From an uncultured Prevotella sp. (lineage in GTDB: Bacteria > Bacteroidota > Bacteroidia > Bacteroidales > Bacteroidaceae), in the NCBI GenBank assembly GCA_900557405.1, contig USSF01000064.1, forward strand, positions 1 through 12,212: a stretch of 12,212 nucleotides of DNA, in the 5' to 3' direction. The notes beneath the pieces are model-generated. The model saw only the letters and a program-made list of their open reading frames with translations. It was not told the DNA's origin and ran no database searches. A program made the translations under genes and the position numbers. Below are positions 1-7,172 of the stretch, one piece after another (the first letter of the stretch is position 1; each line of letters starts with the position of its first letter).

Positions 1-50
1 AACTAAACATAAACTGCAACAGAAAAATTGCGGAAGTTATTTTTTAAACA

Positions 51-79
51 TTACTAAGGATAAAGAAAAGCTACTTTTG
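51..79 (+). promoter_or_regulatory. Putative Bacteroidetes-type promoter upstream of the thioredoxin gene
   Basis: TACTTTTG at 72-79 fits the Bacteroidetes -7 consensus TAnnTTTG exactly. An 18-base spacer separates it from TTA at 51-53, a weak match to the -33 TTG element. Transcription would start near 86, leaving a leader of about 35 bases before the ATG at 121. A second TAnnTTTG match (92-99) has no -33 partner at suitable spacing. This is pattern matching only. Confidence 0.45.
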
Positions 80-120
80 CAACGGAGTATATATTTTTGG
101 AAAATTTACATTAATGACTC

Positions 121-645
121 ATGATAAAAAAAACACTGTTTAACCTGGACAAAATGGGCAAGGGATTACTCGTTTTGGCAATGATTTTCTTTGCAGCAGT
201 ACATGAAGCCAATGCGCAGCTGCCTTCGTTCAAACTCAAGACCATCGATGGAAAGACCGTAGACACGGCAACTCTCAGCAACGACGGCAAACCGTTTATC
301 ATCGATTTCTTCGCCACATGGTGCAAGCCATGCAACCGCGAGCTCTCAGCCATCGGCGAGGTGTATGAGGACTGGCAGGCAGAGACCGGAGTGAAGCTCT
401 ATGCCGTGTCCATCGACAAGGCGCAGAACGCCAACAAGGTGAAGCCCCTCGTGAACCAGCACGGATGGCCGTTTGAGGTGCTGCTCGACGTGAACTCAGA
501 CTTCCGTAAGTCGTTCGGCGGCGAGATGATACCGTTTGTCATCATCTGCGACGGCGACGGCAAGGTGGTATACAAGCACAACGGATACACCGAAGGCGCA
601 GAGCAGGAGCTCATAGAGAAGGTGAGGGAACTCATCAAAAAATAA
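121..645 (+). CDS. TlpA/ResA-like periplasmic thiol-disulfide oxidoreductase
   Basis: This 174-residue protein has the thioredoxin fold of the TlpA/ResA branch. The redox motif WCKPC is at residues 67-71 (Cys68, Cys71), after FFAT, and the conserved cis-proline is in GEMIPFV (Pro138). YAVSID before the central region is typical of TlpA-like proteins. A hydrophobic stretch (about 16-28) followed by ANA|Q suggests signal peptidase I cleavage after residue 32, so the protein should work in the periplasm. If translation starts at Met12 (position 154), the signal peptide has a more usual length; the ATG at 121 gives a long n-region and is kept only as the longest start. Such proteins reduce or oxidise disulfides in exported proteins; the partner here is unknown. 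It lies 39 bases upstream of a beta-barrel gene and two genes before a CxxC-containing Omp28 protein, suggesting a shared role. Family is fairly sure; substrate is not. Confidence 0.88.
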   Translation: MIKKTLFNLDKMGKGLLVLAMIFFAAVHEANAQLPSFKLKTIDGKTVDTATLSNDGKPFIIDFFATWCKPCNRELSAIGEVYEDWQAETGVKLYAVSIDKAQNANKVKPLVNQHGWPFEVLLDVNSDFRKSFGGEMIPFVIICDGDGKVVYKHNGYTEGAEQELIEKVRELIKK

Positions 646-684
646 GACAGGCACGCAGCCTATAAGCATAACGAAAAGCAATTT

Positions 685-2361
685 ATGAAACCAAGAATAT
701 TCTTCTCTCTCGCCGCAGTGCTTGCCGCTACGGGAGCGATGGCCCAGGAGGATGCCGCGAAAGACAAGTTCACCGTCAGCGGAAGCATCCAGAGCGACGT
801 CATCATCCCGCAGGAAGACGAGGCGATAGGAACAGACAAATACAGCGAGTGGGCGCTCACAAACACCTACGCCGACATCATGGGGCGCAGCAACCATCTG
901 GACGCAGGACTCCGCTTCGAGTTCACCAAACACCCGCTGCCAGGCTACGCCACAGACCCGGAGCAGGGCTTCAAGGGCTACGGAGTGCCACACTTCTACC
1001 TCAAGACACACTTCGACAACTGGGACCTCACGCTCGGAACATTCTATGAGCAGTTCGGCTCCGGATTCATCCTCCGCACATACGAGGAGCGGAGCCTCGG
1101 AATCGACAACTCGCTGCTCGGCGGAAGGCTCGTGGTGAGACCCGTGAAGGGAGTACAGGTGAAGGCGCTCGCCGGAAAGCAGCGCAACTACTGGAAATGG
1201 AACGACGCATGGGTGACGGGCGGCGACCTGGAGCTCTCGGTCGACCAGTGGTTCAAGAAGATGCAGGAGCACAACACGTATCTGACGCTCGCCGGATCGT
1301 GGGTGAACAAATACCAGTCCACCAAGGACGAGGAAATCAACACGCCCTACGGCCCCTACAAGCTGAACCTGCCGAGCAACGTGAATGCCTTCGACGTGAG
1401 GGCCAACCTGCAGGCCGGCGACTTCAGCGTGCTCGCCGAGTATGCGTGGAAGACCGACGACCCGTCGTACGACGCCCTCTATCCCTACATCTACCGCAAG
1501 GGAACCGTGGCGATGCTCTCCACATCGTATTCGAGAAACGGACTGAGTCTGCTGCTCCAGGCAAAGAGGAGCGACAACATGACCTTCCGCAGCGACCGCA
1601 ACGTGAAGGGACTCTCGTCAAACCTGAACAATCTGCCCGCCTTCACGCAGGAGCAGACCTATGCCCTCGCAGCACTCTATCCATACGCCACACAGCCAAA
1701 CGGCGAGTGGGCATACCAGGCTGAATTCGGCTACAGATTCAAGCGCAACACCTTCCTCGGAGGAAAATACGGCACGAACCTGAAGGTGAACTTCTCCCAC
1801 GTACATTCCATCGACCGCAACCTGCACACCGTGGACGGATATTCCGAGGGCACGAGCGGATACGGCTCGGCATTCTGGAAATGGGGCGACGCCACGTATT
1901 ACCAGGACCTGAACGTGCATATCGATAAGAAATTCTCGCGCTCGTTCACCCTTAACCTCATGTATATGAACCAGTTCTACAACAAGTCCGTTGTAGAGGG
2001 CGAGGGCGGAATGGTACACTCCGACATCTTCGTGGCCGACGCGAAATACCGTTTCAACAACAAGGTGACGCTCCGCGGCGAGGCGCAGTATCTCAATACG
2101 GACGACGACGAGGGCGACTGGCTCTTCGGTCTGCTCGAACTCTCCGTACTGCCCCACTGGATGATAACCGTTTCGGACATGTACAACTCGGGAGTGAGCA
2201 AGCTCCACTATTATCAGGGGCTCGTAACCTTCAATGCCGGAGCACACCGCCTGCAGATAGGCTACGGCAGGACGCGCGCCGGATACAACTGCTCCGGAGG
2301 AGTATGCCGCATGGTGCCGGCAAGCAAGGGCGTGACATTGTCTTACAACTATAACTTCTAA
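685..2361 (+). CDS. Outer-membrane beta-barrel protein, probably DUF6029 family
   Basis: The 558-residue product has a clear signal peptide (basic start, hydrophobic core, AMA|Q cleavage after residue 20). The rest is a long run of alternating aromatic/hydrophobic and polar residues, as in transmembrane beta-strands, and it ends in SYNYNF, with the terminal phenylalanine used by the BAM machinery as an outer-membrane assembly signal. There is no plug domain, TonB box or carbohydrate-binding signature that I can see, so it is not an obvious SusC or TonB-dependent receptor. The length and the neighbourhood (TlpA-like protein before, Omp28 after) match my memory of the uncharacterised Bacteroidetes family DUF6029, but I could not search. 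The Omp28 lipoprotein starts 11 bases downstream, so the two are almost certainly co-transcribed. The gene is strongly GC-rich at third codon positions. No function is known; a channel or surface anchor is possible. Confidence 0.8.
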   Translation: MKPRIFFSLAAVLAATGAMAQEDAAKDKFTVSGSIQSDVIIPQEDEAIGTDKYSEWALTNTYADIMGRSNHLDAGLRFEFTKHPLPGYATDPEQGFKGYGVPHFYLKTHFDNWDLTLGTFYEQFGSGFILRTYEERSLGIDNSLLGGRLVVRPVKGVQVKALAGKQRNYWKWNDAWVTGGDLELSVDQWFKKMQEHNTYLTLAGSWVNKYQSTKDEEINTPYGPYKLNLPSNVNAFDVRANLQAGDFSVLAEYAWKTDDPSYDALYPYIYRKGTVAMLSTSYSRNGLSLLLQAKRSDNMTFRSDRNVKGLSSNLNNLPAFTQEQTYALAALYPYATQPNGEWAYQAEFGYRFKRNTFLGGKYGTNLKVNFSHVHSIDRNLHTVDGYSEGTSGYGSAFWKWGDATYYQDLNVHIDKKFSRSFTLNLMYMNQFYNKSVVEGEGGMVHSDIFVADAKYRFNNKVTLRGEAQYLNTDDDEGDWLFGLLELSVLPHWMITVSDMYNSGVSKLHYYQGLVTFNAGAHRLQIGYGRTRAGYNCSGGVCRMVPASKGVTLSYNYNF

Positions 2362-2372
2362 TTTTCCAGGAG

Positions 2373-3221
2373 ATGAAATCTATAAAGAATATATACAATG
2401 CGGTGGCCGGCAAATGCCTCATCGGCATCACGGCGGCGGCAGCAGTGATGGGCATGGCGTCGTGTACCGACATCGACGAGAACGACAGGCTGATATACGT
2501 GAAGCCGGCAGAGGTGAAGAAGCACGTGCTGATAGAGGATTTCACCGGACAGCGCTGCGTGAACTGCCCCAAGGCGACAAATCTCATACACTCGCTGCAG
2601 CAGCAGTTCGGTGAGGACAACGTCATTGCTGTGGGCATCTACGGAGGAGACTTCGGATACTCCACCATCGCCGAGGGACGCAAGCCGTATGCACTCACCA
2701 CGGAAGTGGGCAACTCATACTATACCACATGGGGAGTGAAGGCGCAGCCGAGCGGAATGGTGGACCGCGTGGGCGGAAAGCCGCTCAGCACGCTGACCTA
2801 CTGGACTGCCTACGTGAATGCGAGAATCAACAATGAGCCTACGGTGGCAATCAACCCCACCGTGAAATACGACGAGTCGACACGCAAGGCCGACGTTACG
2901 GTCAGCGTTGTGGGACTGAAGCCGCTCAGCGGCGCACGTCTGCAGGTATGGCTCGTGGAAGACGGCATCGTGGACATGCAGTATATGGGCGACGGCAGCG
3001 TGAACAAGGAATATGTGCACAACCACGTGTTCCGCACCACGGTGAATGACAAGGACGGCGACCCGATCAACGTGGTGGAGAATGCCGACGTGAGGAAGAC
3101 ATACTCCGTGCAGCTCGACTCTAAGTGGAAAGCCGAGAACATGTCGGTGGTTGCCTTCGTGTTCACGGCAGACGGAGTGCAGCAGACGGAGAAGGTGTCT
3201 GTGGCAAGCAGCAAGCAGTAA
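2373..3221 (+). CDS. Omp28-family outer-membrane lipoprotein with CxxC
   Basis: This 282-residue protein begins with a lipoprotein signal peptide: a hydrophobic stretch, then GMASC with the lipidated cysteine at residue 31. The residues after it (TDIDEND) are rich in Asp/Glu, resembling the Bacteroidetes lipoprotein export signal that sends lipoproteins to the cell surface. The mature part opens with HVLIEDFTGQRCVNCP, characteristic of the Omp28 family, in which a thioredoxin-like domain carries a CxxC (Cys62, Cys65 here). AQPSG near residue 126 is probably the cis-proline loop. The remaining C-terminal half looks like a beta-sandwich. The founding member, Omp28 of Porphyromonas gingivalis, is a surface protein of unclear function. 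It follows the barrel gene by 11 bases and probably shares its transcript; it may be a surface partner of the barrel and a redox client of the TlpA-like protein. Those partnerships are inference. Confidence 0.85.
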   Translation: MKSIKNIYNAVAGKCLIGITAAAAVMGMASCTDIDENDRLIYVKPAEVKKHVLIEDFTGQRCVNCPKATNLIHSLQQQFGEDNVIAVGIYGGDFGYSTIAEGRKPYALTTEVGNSYYTTWGVKAQPSGMVDRVGGKPLSTLTYWTAYVNARINNEPTVAINPTVKYDESTRKADVTVSVVGLKPLSGARLQVWLVEDGIVDMQYMGDGSVNKEYVHNHVFRTTVNDKDGDPINVVENADVRKTYSVQLDSKWKAENMSVVAFVFTADGVQQTEKVSVASSKQ

Positions 3222-3282
3222 TGGCCGGCAGAGACAGGCAACAAGATTCATAAAGACAGGCTTTAAGGCTAATACATCATAC

Positions 3283-3327
3283 ATCTGTCCATGCCGGGAG
3301 GCTGATTGGCATCCGGGATGGGCAGAT
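3283..3327 (+). other. Large intercistronic hairpin
   Basis: Arms 3283-3297 and 3313-3327 pair over 15 positions with one G-G mismatch and one G-U pair, around a 15-base loop. It sits in the 147-base gap between the Omp28 lipoprotein and the next gene. The bases after it on the + strand are A/G-rich, with no T run, so it does not look like a standard intrinsic terminator. An mRNA-stabilising or processing element, or a Rho-associated stop, is possible. Confidence 0.55.
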
Positions 3328-3368
3328 GAAAGGAAAAGAAAAGTGTAATTTATCAAAATCAGAGTAAT

Positions 3369-4052
3369 ATGAAAATAAAAACTTTATTGGCAGCAGCCAT
3401 CATGGCTGTGTGCGGTATGAATGCAATGGCGCAGACCGACCTCGAGACATTCCAGTTTGTCGACAAGGACGGTAACGTGGTTGCCGACGGTTCGGAAATC
3501 ACAGTTTATGAACCTGAAACCGTAAACGGCAGTGTGCAGATCAACTCTGGTCTGTTCGTAAAGAATACCACGGGCAAAGACCAGGCTGTAGGTCTCGACC
3601 TGAATATCACGAACATGGACAACGGACAGTTCTCTTGCTGTTTCCCAAGCAACTGCAAGGATATCTTTTCTGCGGGTAATTTTGTTGATGTGAACACTCC
3701 TGGATTATTCCTCATCGAGGAAGGAGAGCAGCATACTCTCATGAGCGAGTGGAAGCCGGCAGCATACGGTAAGTGTCAGGCTGTGTTCCAGCTCAAGGTT
3801 TATAATGTGGTTGAGCAGGACATTGAGGGCATAAAGATTCCGGACGTAGGCGACTTCAAGGCTTATGGCCCTAAGGTGACAATCAATTTCATGTATCTCG
3901 ACCCGACAGGCGTGAACGGCGTTGTGGACAATGCAAACGCAAAGGTGGTAAACCGCTATAATGCTGCCGGAATGAGAATCAATTCTGCCGTTAGAGGACT
4001 GAACATCGAGACTCTCTCAAACGGCAAGACAATCAAACGCATCGTGAAATAA
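3369..4052 (+). CDS. Secreted beta-rich protein with CCFPSNC motif and sorting-type tail
   Basis: I do not have a family name for this 227-residue protein. A signal peptide is clear (MKIKTLL start, hydrophobic core, AMA|Q cleavage after residue 21). Residues 25-175 look like an all-beta domain that starts with FQFVDKDGNVV and contains a cysteine cluster SCCFPSNC (Cys90, Cys91, Cys96), with a fourth cysteine at 136 (YGKC), so one or two disulfides are likely. I recall similar small secreted proteins with a CFPSNC motif near Omp28 genes in Prevotella and Bacteroides. The last 48 residues (180-227) match the end of the next gene's product at 22 positions and resemble a short form of the type IX secretion C-terminal signal. 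It lies 16 bases before the next gene, so the two are probably co-transcribed. Export is well supported; function is unknown. Confidence 0.78.
   Translation: MKIKTLLAAAIMAVCGMNAMAQTDLETFQFVDKDGNVVADGSEITVYEPETVNGSVQINSGLFVKNTTGKDQAVGLDLNITNMDNGQFSCCFPSNCKDIFSAGNFVDVNTPGLFLIEEGEQHTLMSEWKPAAYGKCQAVFQLKVYNVVEQDIEGIKIPDVGDFKAYGPKVTINFMYLDPTGVNGVVDNANAKVVNRYNAAGMRINSAVRGLNIETLSNGKTIKRIVK
3906..4049 (+). other. C-terminal sorting-type tail, copy 1
   Basis: This segment encodes residues 180-227 of the small secreted protein, starting TGVNGV and ending in TIKRIVK. It aligns without gaps to the last 48 residues of the next gene's product with 22 identities, including RY, an invariant G, GLNI, SxGxT and the final VK. 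The pattern resembles the end of type IX secretion system type A sorting domains, in the abbreviated form common in Prevotella. That assignment is inference. Confidence 0.6.
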
Positions 4053-4068
4053 TTAAATATTGATGATT

Positions 4069-5985
4069 ATGAAGAAGACTTTACTATTTGTTGCAGCTCT
4101 GGCTTTTTCCTTGGGAATGAGCGCACAGACAGTGTTGGAATTTGAAGGCGGACTGCCGGAGCGCAGTACGTCGGTACAGACACAGGATGCCCGCAAGGCT
4201 GCTCCCCGTAAGACTGAGATAGCAGCCAACCAGCGTCTGGTAGGCTATTACTGCAATGACGATCTGGTGGCCGACAACGCCTCTATGGGCCTGCCCGGCA
4301 CGACTGTAGACGAAAACTGTAAGGCGGCAATGGATATCACACCAGATATGCTCAAGCCATACGTGGGAATGAAGGTTGTAGGTATACGTTTCGGTTTGGC
4401 ATGCCCTATCGACAAGTCACGCGTGTTCATGGCTCCCGTCGAGAATAAAATGATTCAGAACGACATGATTTCCAAGGAAGTGCCTGCTACAGCAAAGGGC
4501 TGGAACACCGTGCTTTTTGATGAGCCGTATACAATCGAGGCTGACAGGGAATTCTTCGTTGGTTTCGATTTCACACAGAAAACAACAAACAACGGAAAAA
4601 ATTACTTAGACGAGTGTTTCCCTCTTTCGTATGCGCCGACCCGTCTGTCGGGCAGTTCATTCCTTATCTATTGCAATATTCCGAAATCAAAGAAAGGCAG
4701 TGGCGAGGGTTGGTATAATTTCAGCGCATACGGAGCTGTCAGCGTCCAGCTTATTGTGGAAGGCAACTTCCCGGAGTATAATGCAGAGCCTACAGAGTTC
4801 CTGCATTTCGTTACGAAGCCTAACACTGCGGCAGATTTCGATGTGGAATGTTACAACAACAGTAAGGAGGCAATCTCCTCTCTCTCTTATGTAGTGAGCA
4901 TAGACGGTGTGGCAACAGAGGAGAAGGAGGCTGCACTGACTTCTTCAATCGGACGCGGTAGCTATGGCGTGTTCAAGGCTACATTCCCGGGTTCTGCCGT
5001 TGCAGGACAGCATAATGTGGACGTGACCATAACAAAGGTGAACGGCAATGCCAACCTTGCCCCAGGCAAGACCTTGGCAGGCAAAATGGGTGTGGCAGAC
5101 AGCTTCTATCCGCGCAATGTGCTCATCGAGGAATTCACTACAGAGAATTGTGGCAACTGTCCTCGTGTAATCGGTTATCTGAAGACAGCCCTCAATACTG
5201 CTGACGACAGTCGCGTGACAGTAGTATGCCACCATGCAGGCTATGGTGATGACTGGCTTACAAGCAAATGGGATACAGACATCGCAACTATGATGTATGG
5301 CAATACCGGTTCTACATTCGCACCGGCAGTAGGCTTCAACCGTGACTACAGCAATATCAGCGAACAGGGGAGCAGAAGCGGCGTATTGTTCTTGCCGGGT
5401 AGCTCAAATATCCTGAAAGCAAAGATTAACAAGGTAATTGGACAGGAAGCTAACACGAAGCTTGACATCGAGGTTGTGAAGTGTTTCGACGGAACATGGG
5501 CTACCGTTACAGTCAACGGCGAGTGTAACACCGGCTATAACCAGGACAACAGCAACTTCACCTTCTATCTGACAGAGAATCATGTGAAGGCAAAACGCCA
5601 GGCTGGTGCATCCGGCACTTTCTATCATGACCATGTAATCCGCTACAACAACAGCTCATGGGGTGAGGCTGTGGAATGGAAGGACAACAAGTTCACCAAG
5701 ACATTCACGGTTAATCTGAACTCTAACTGGAAGGCTGACGACCTTACGTTCGTGGCTCTCTTGAACGGTCACAACGAGAGCAACTACAAGGACAACACAG
5801 TGGACAACGTTGCTTTCATGACTTATGGAGCTGCTACAACAGGCATCAACGGCGTTGCTGACAATGGCGAGACCATGGAGGTTGCACGCTACTCACTCGA
5901 CGGCGTCAAGCTGTCTGCTCCTCAGAAGGGCTTGAACATCGTCAAACTGTCTGACGGAAGGACTATGAAGGTGATGGTGAAATAA
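4069..5985 (+). CDS. Omp28-related secreted protein with CxxC and sorting-type tail
   Basis: Translated from the ATG at 4069 (MKKTLLF, a typical signal peptide start; in-frame ATG 4063 and TTG 4060 lie just upstream), the product has 638 residues. The signal peptide probably ends at SAQ near residue 20. Residues of about 20-340 form an N-terminal region predicted to be beta-rich, reading like a jelly-roll followed by an Ig-like domain. An Omp28-type thioredoxin-like domain follows: NVLIEEFTTENCGNCP, with the CxxC at about residues 361-364, then VVCHHAGYGD and a TFAPAVGFNR loop. A beta-sandwich comes next. The last 48 residues are the same kind of tail as in the preceding protein. The Omp28 part is thus the same fold as in the lipoprotein two genes upstream, but this version lacks a lipobox and is probably exported by the tail. 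A T-poor gap of only 16 bases separates it from the preceding gene. Its role is unknown; a surface or extracellular thiol protein is plausible. Confidence 0.83.
   Translation: MKKTLLFVAALAFSLGMSAQTVLEFEGGLPERSTSVQTQDARKAAPRKTEIAANQRLVGYYCNDDLVADNASMGLPGTTVDENCKAAMDITPDMLKPYVGMKVVGIRFGLACPIDKSRVFMAPVENKMIQNDMISKEVPATAKGWNTVLFDEPYTIEADREFFVGFDFTQKTTNNGKNYLDECFPLSYAPTRLSGSSFLIYCNIPKSKKGSGEGWYNFSAYGAVSVQLIVEGNFPEYNAEPTEFLHFVTKPNTAADFDVECYNNSKEAISSLSYVVSIDGVATEEKEAALTSSIGRGSYGVFKATFPGSAVAGQHNVDVTITKVNGNANLAPGKTLAGKMGVADSFYPRNVLIEEFTTENCGNCPRVIGYLKTALNTADDSRVTVVCHHAGYGDDWLTSKWDTDIATMMYGNTGSTFAPAVGFNRDYSNISEQGSRSGVLFLPGSSNILKAKINKVIGQEANTKLDIEVVKCFDGTWATVTVNGECNTGYNQDNSNFTFYLTENHVKAKRQAGASGTFYHDHVIRYNNSSWGEAVEWKDNKFTKTFTVNLNSNWKADDLTFVALLNGHNESNYKDNTVDNVAFMTYGAATTGINGVADNGETMEVARYSLDGVKLSAPQKGLNIVKLSDGRTMKVMVK
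5839..5982 (+). other. C-terminal sorting-type tail, copy 2
   Basis: This segment encodes the last 48 residues of the large Omp28-related protein, starting TGINGVADN and ending in KVMVK. It shares 22 of 48 positions with the tail of the preceding gene's product, although the rest of the two proteins is unrelated. That is what a transferable sorting or attachment signal would look like. It contains RYSLDG and GLNIVKLSDG, the familiar ending of many secreted Prevotella proteins. Confidence 0.62.
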
Positions 5986-6010
5986 TCGCTCAGAAAGCGA
6001 ATTTACAAAA

Positions 6011-6065
6011 TACAGGAATCCCCGGATGTACAAACCTCTTGCGGTTGCATCCGGGGATTCTTGTA
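6011..6065. terminator. Bidirectional terminator between convergent genes
   Basis: Arms 6011-6028 and 6048-6065 form an 18-bp stem, perfect for the inner 13 bp and with one G-T pair in the outer part. A short inner helix (AACC/GGTT) lies inside the 19-base loop. It sits between the end of the Omp28-related gene on the + strand and the end of rnc on the - strand. The + strand continues TCTTGTTGTTTCC; the - strand continues TTTTG. Neither T tract is long, but the stem is very stable and the position fits a shared terminator. Confidence 0.75.
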
Positions 6066-6095
6066 TCTTGTTGTTTCCTTATATGGTTTCTTTTC

Positions 6096-7172
6096 TTATT
6101 CCTTGTAAGCCTCTGCCATGGAAGCCGCGATGATGTCCTCGGGCGACTGCTCCTTCGGCGTGGCCTTGATGTCGGAGAGGTCGAAGGAATCAATCTCGGC
6201 GGCTACTTCTGCAGCCTTGCCGGTGCTGCCGTCCGCATTCTTTCCGGCGGCAGATGCATTGGCTGCCGCAGTATTGTCAGCATTGGCGTCGTTGCCCTTG
6301 GCTGCGGCCTTGTCCTCTTCCTGCTTCTGCGGGATGATGAAGTCCTGCTTCACCTCCGTGTCGGGCACGGTGAGCACAGGCTCTTCCTCCATCTTCGTGC
6401 GGTTGCCCTTGGCGGCGAACACGGCGTCGATGAACTGCGGCTTGCGCTTCAGCTGCTGCAGCGTCACTTTGCTGGCGAGCTGCTGGCTCTCCTTCTTGGA
6501 GTATCCTTCGCCCGTGCCGCCCTCAAGACCTTCCACGAGTACCTGGTATTTGAATACGGGACTGTTCTTGCCCTCCTTGCTCTGCGAAATGAGCTTGAAA
6601 TCAAGCTTCACCTTGTTCTTCTGGCACCATTCTATCAGCTTGCTCTTGAAGTTTATCTCCTTGTAGGCCACCTTGTCGATGTTGATTATCTGGGCAAGGA
6701 TGCGCTTTTCCATAAACCGCATGCATGCCTCGTAGCCTCGGTCGAGATACATCGCCCCGACCAATGCCTCAAACGCATTCCCACCCATATAGCTGTTGTG
6801 GGAGGGAGTGTGTTTTCCTGATTTTATCAATTGAGTGATGCCCATCTCGTTGGCAAGACGGTTCAGCGTGTCCCGCTGAACGATTTTGCTTCGTGTGCTT
6901 GTAAGGAAACCCTCGCGTTTCCCCTCGAAGTGGCGGTAGACGATGTCGCCCACAATGGCGTCGAGAATGGCGTCGCCGAGAAACTCCAGACGCTCGTTGT
7001 TCACGGGTTTCCCCTTTTCGTTGCGTCGGGTCACGCTCTTGTGCATCAGAGCGAGCTTGTAATAGTGTATGCGGTGTGGATAGAAGCCGAAGATATCGTA
7101 GAGAGCCGAACGAAGCTCCTTGTCCTTGCAGAACATGAGCCTCATCCGGTCTATAAAGTTATTAATCATCAT
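6096..7172 (-). CDS. rnc: Ribonuclease III
   Basis: RNase III cuts double-stranded RNA in rRNA maturation and RNA decay. The 358-residue protein has the signature ERLEFLGDAILD (residues 60-71), giving acidic residues Glu60, Glu63 and Asp67, and the second metal-site motif GGNAFEALVGAMYLD, with Glu135. In E. coli the position three before that Glu is Asp114; here it is Asn132. The double-stranded RNA-binding domain spans about residues 175-243. A ~115-residue C-terminal extension follows, rich in Ala, Asp, Glu, Asn and Lys, making the protein much longer than the ~226 residues of E. coli RNase III. I chose the ATG at 7172, which overlaps the end of fabF by 11 bases; an adjacent in-frame ATG at 7169 is equally possible. 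A longer reading into fabF would add residues unlike the family. The overlap implies translational coupling with fabF. Confidence 0.93.
   Translation of the reverse strand: MMINNFIDRMRLMFCKDKELRSALYDIFGFYPHRIHYYKLALMHKSVTRRNEKGKPVNNERLEFLGDAILDAIVGDIVYRHFEGKREGFLTSTRSKIVQRDTLNRLANEMGITQLIKSGKHTPSHNSYMGGNAFEALVGAMYLDRGYEACMRFMEKRILAQIINIDKVAYKEINFKSKLIEWCQKNKVKLDFKLISQSKEGKNSPVFKYQVLVEGLEGGTGEGYSKKESQQLASKVTLQQLKRKPQFIDAVFAAKGNRTKMEEEPVLTVPDTEVKQDFIIPQKQEEDKAAAKGNDANADNTAAANASAAGKNADGSTGKAAEVAAEIDSFDLSDIKATPKEQSPEDIIAASMAEAYKE

Noticed and set aside
92..99. Second TAnnTTTG match before the thioredoxin gene
   Set aside because: The nearest TTG is only 12 bases upstream, too close for a -33 element.
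496..1272. Long - strand reading frame opposite the thioredoxin and barrel genes
   Set aside because: It is antisense to two genes with clear signal peptides and motifs; its Val/Leu/His-rich composition is typical of the complement of GC-biased codons.
1618..2247. - strand reading frame within the barrel gene
   Set aside because: Antisense to the beta-barrel coding region, with no recognisable domain.
6039..6821. + strand reading frame of 260 residues opposite rnc
   Set aside because: It runs through the terminator hairpin and the complement of RNase III, whose catalytic motifs are unmistakable.
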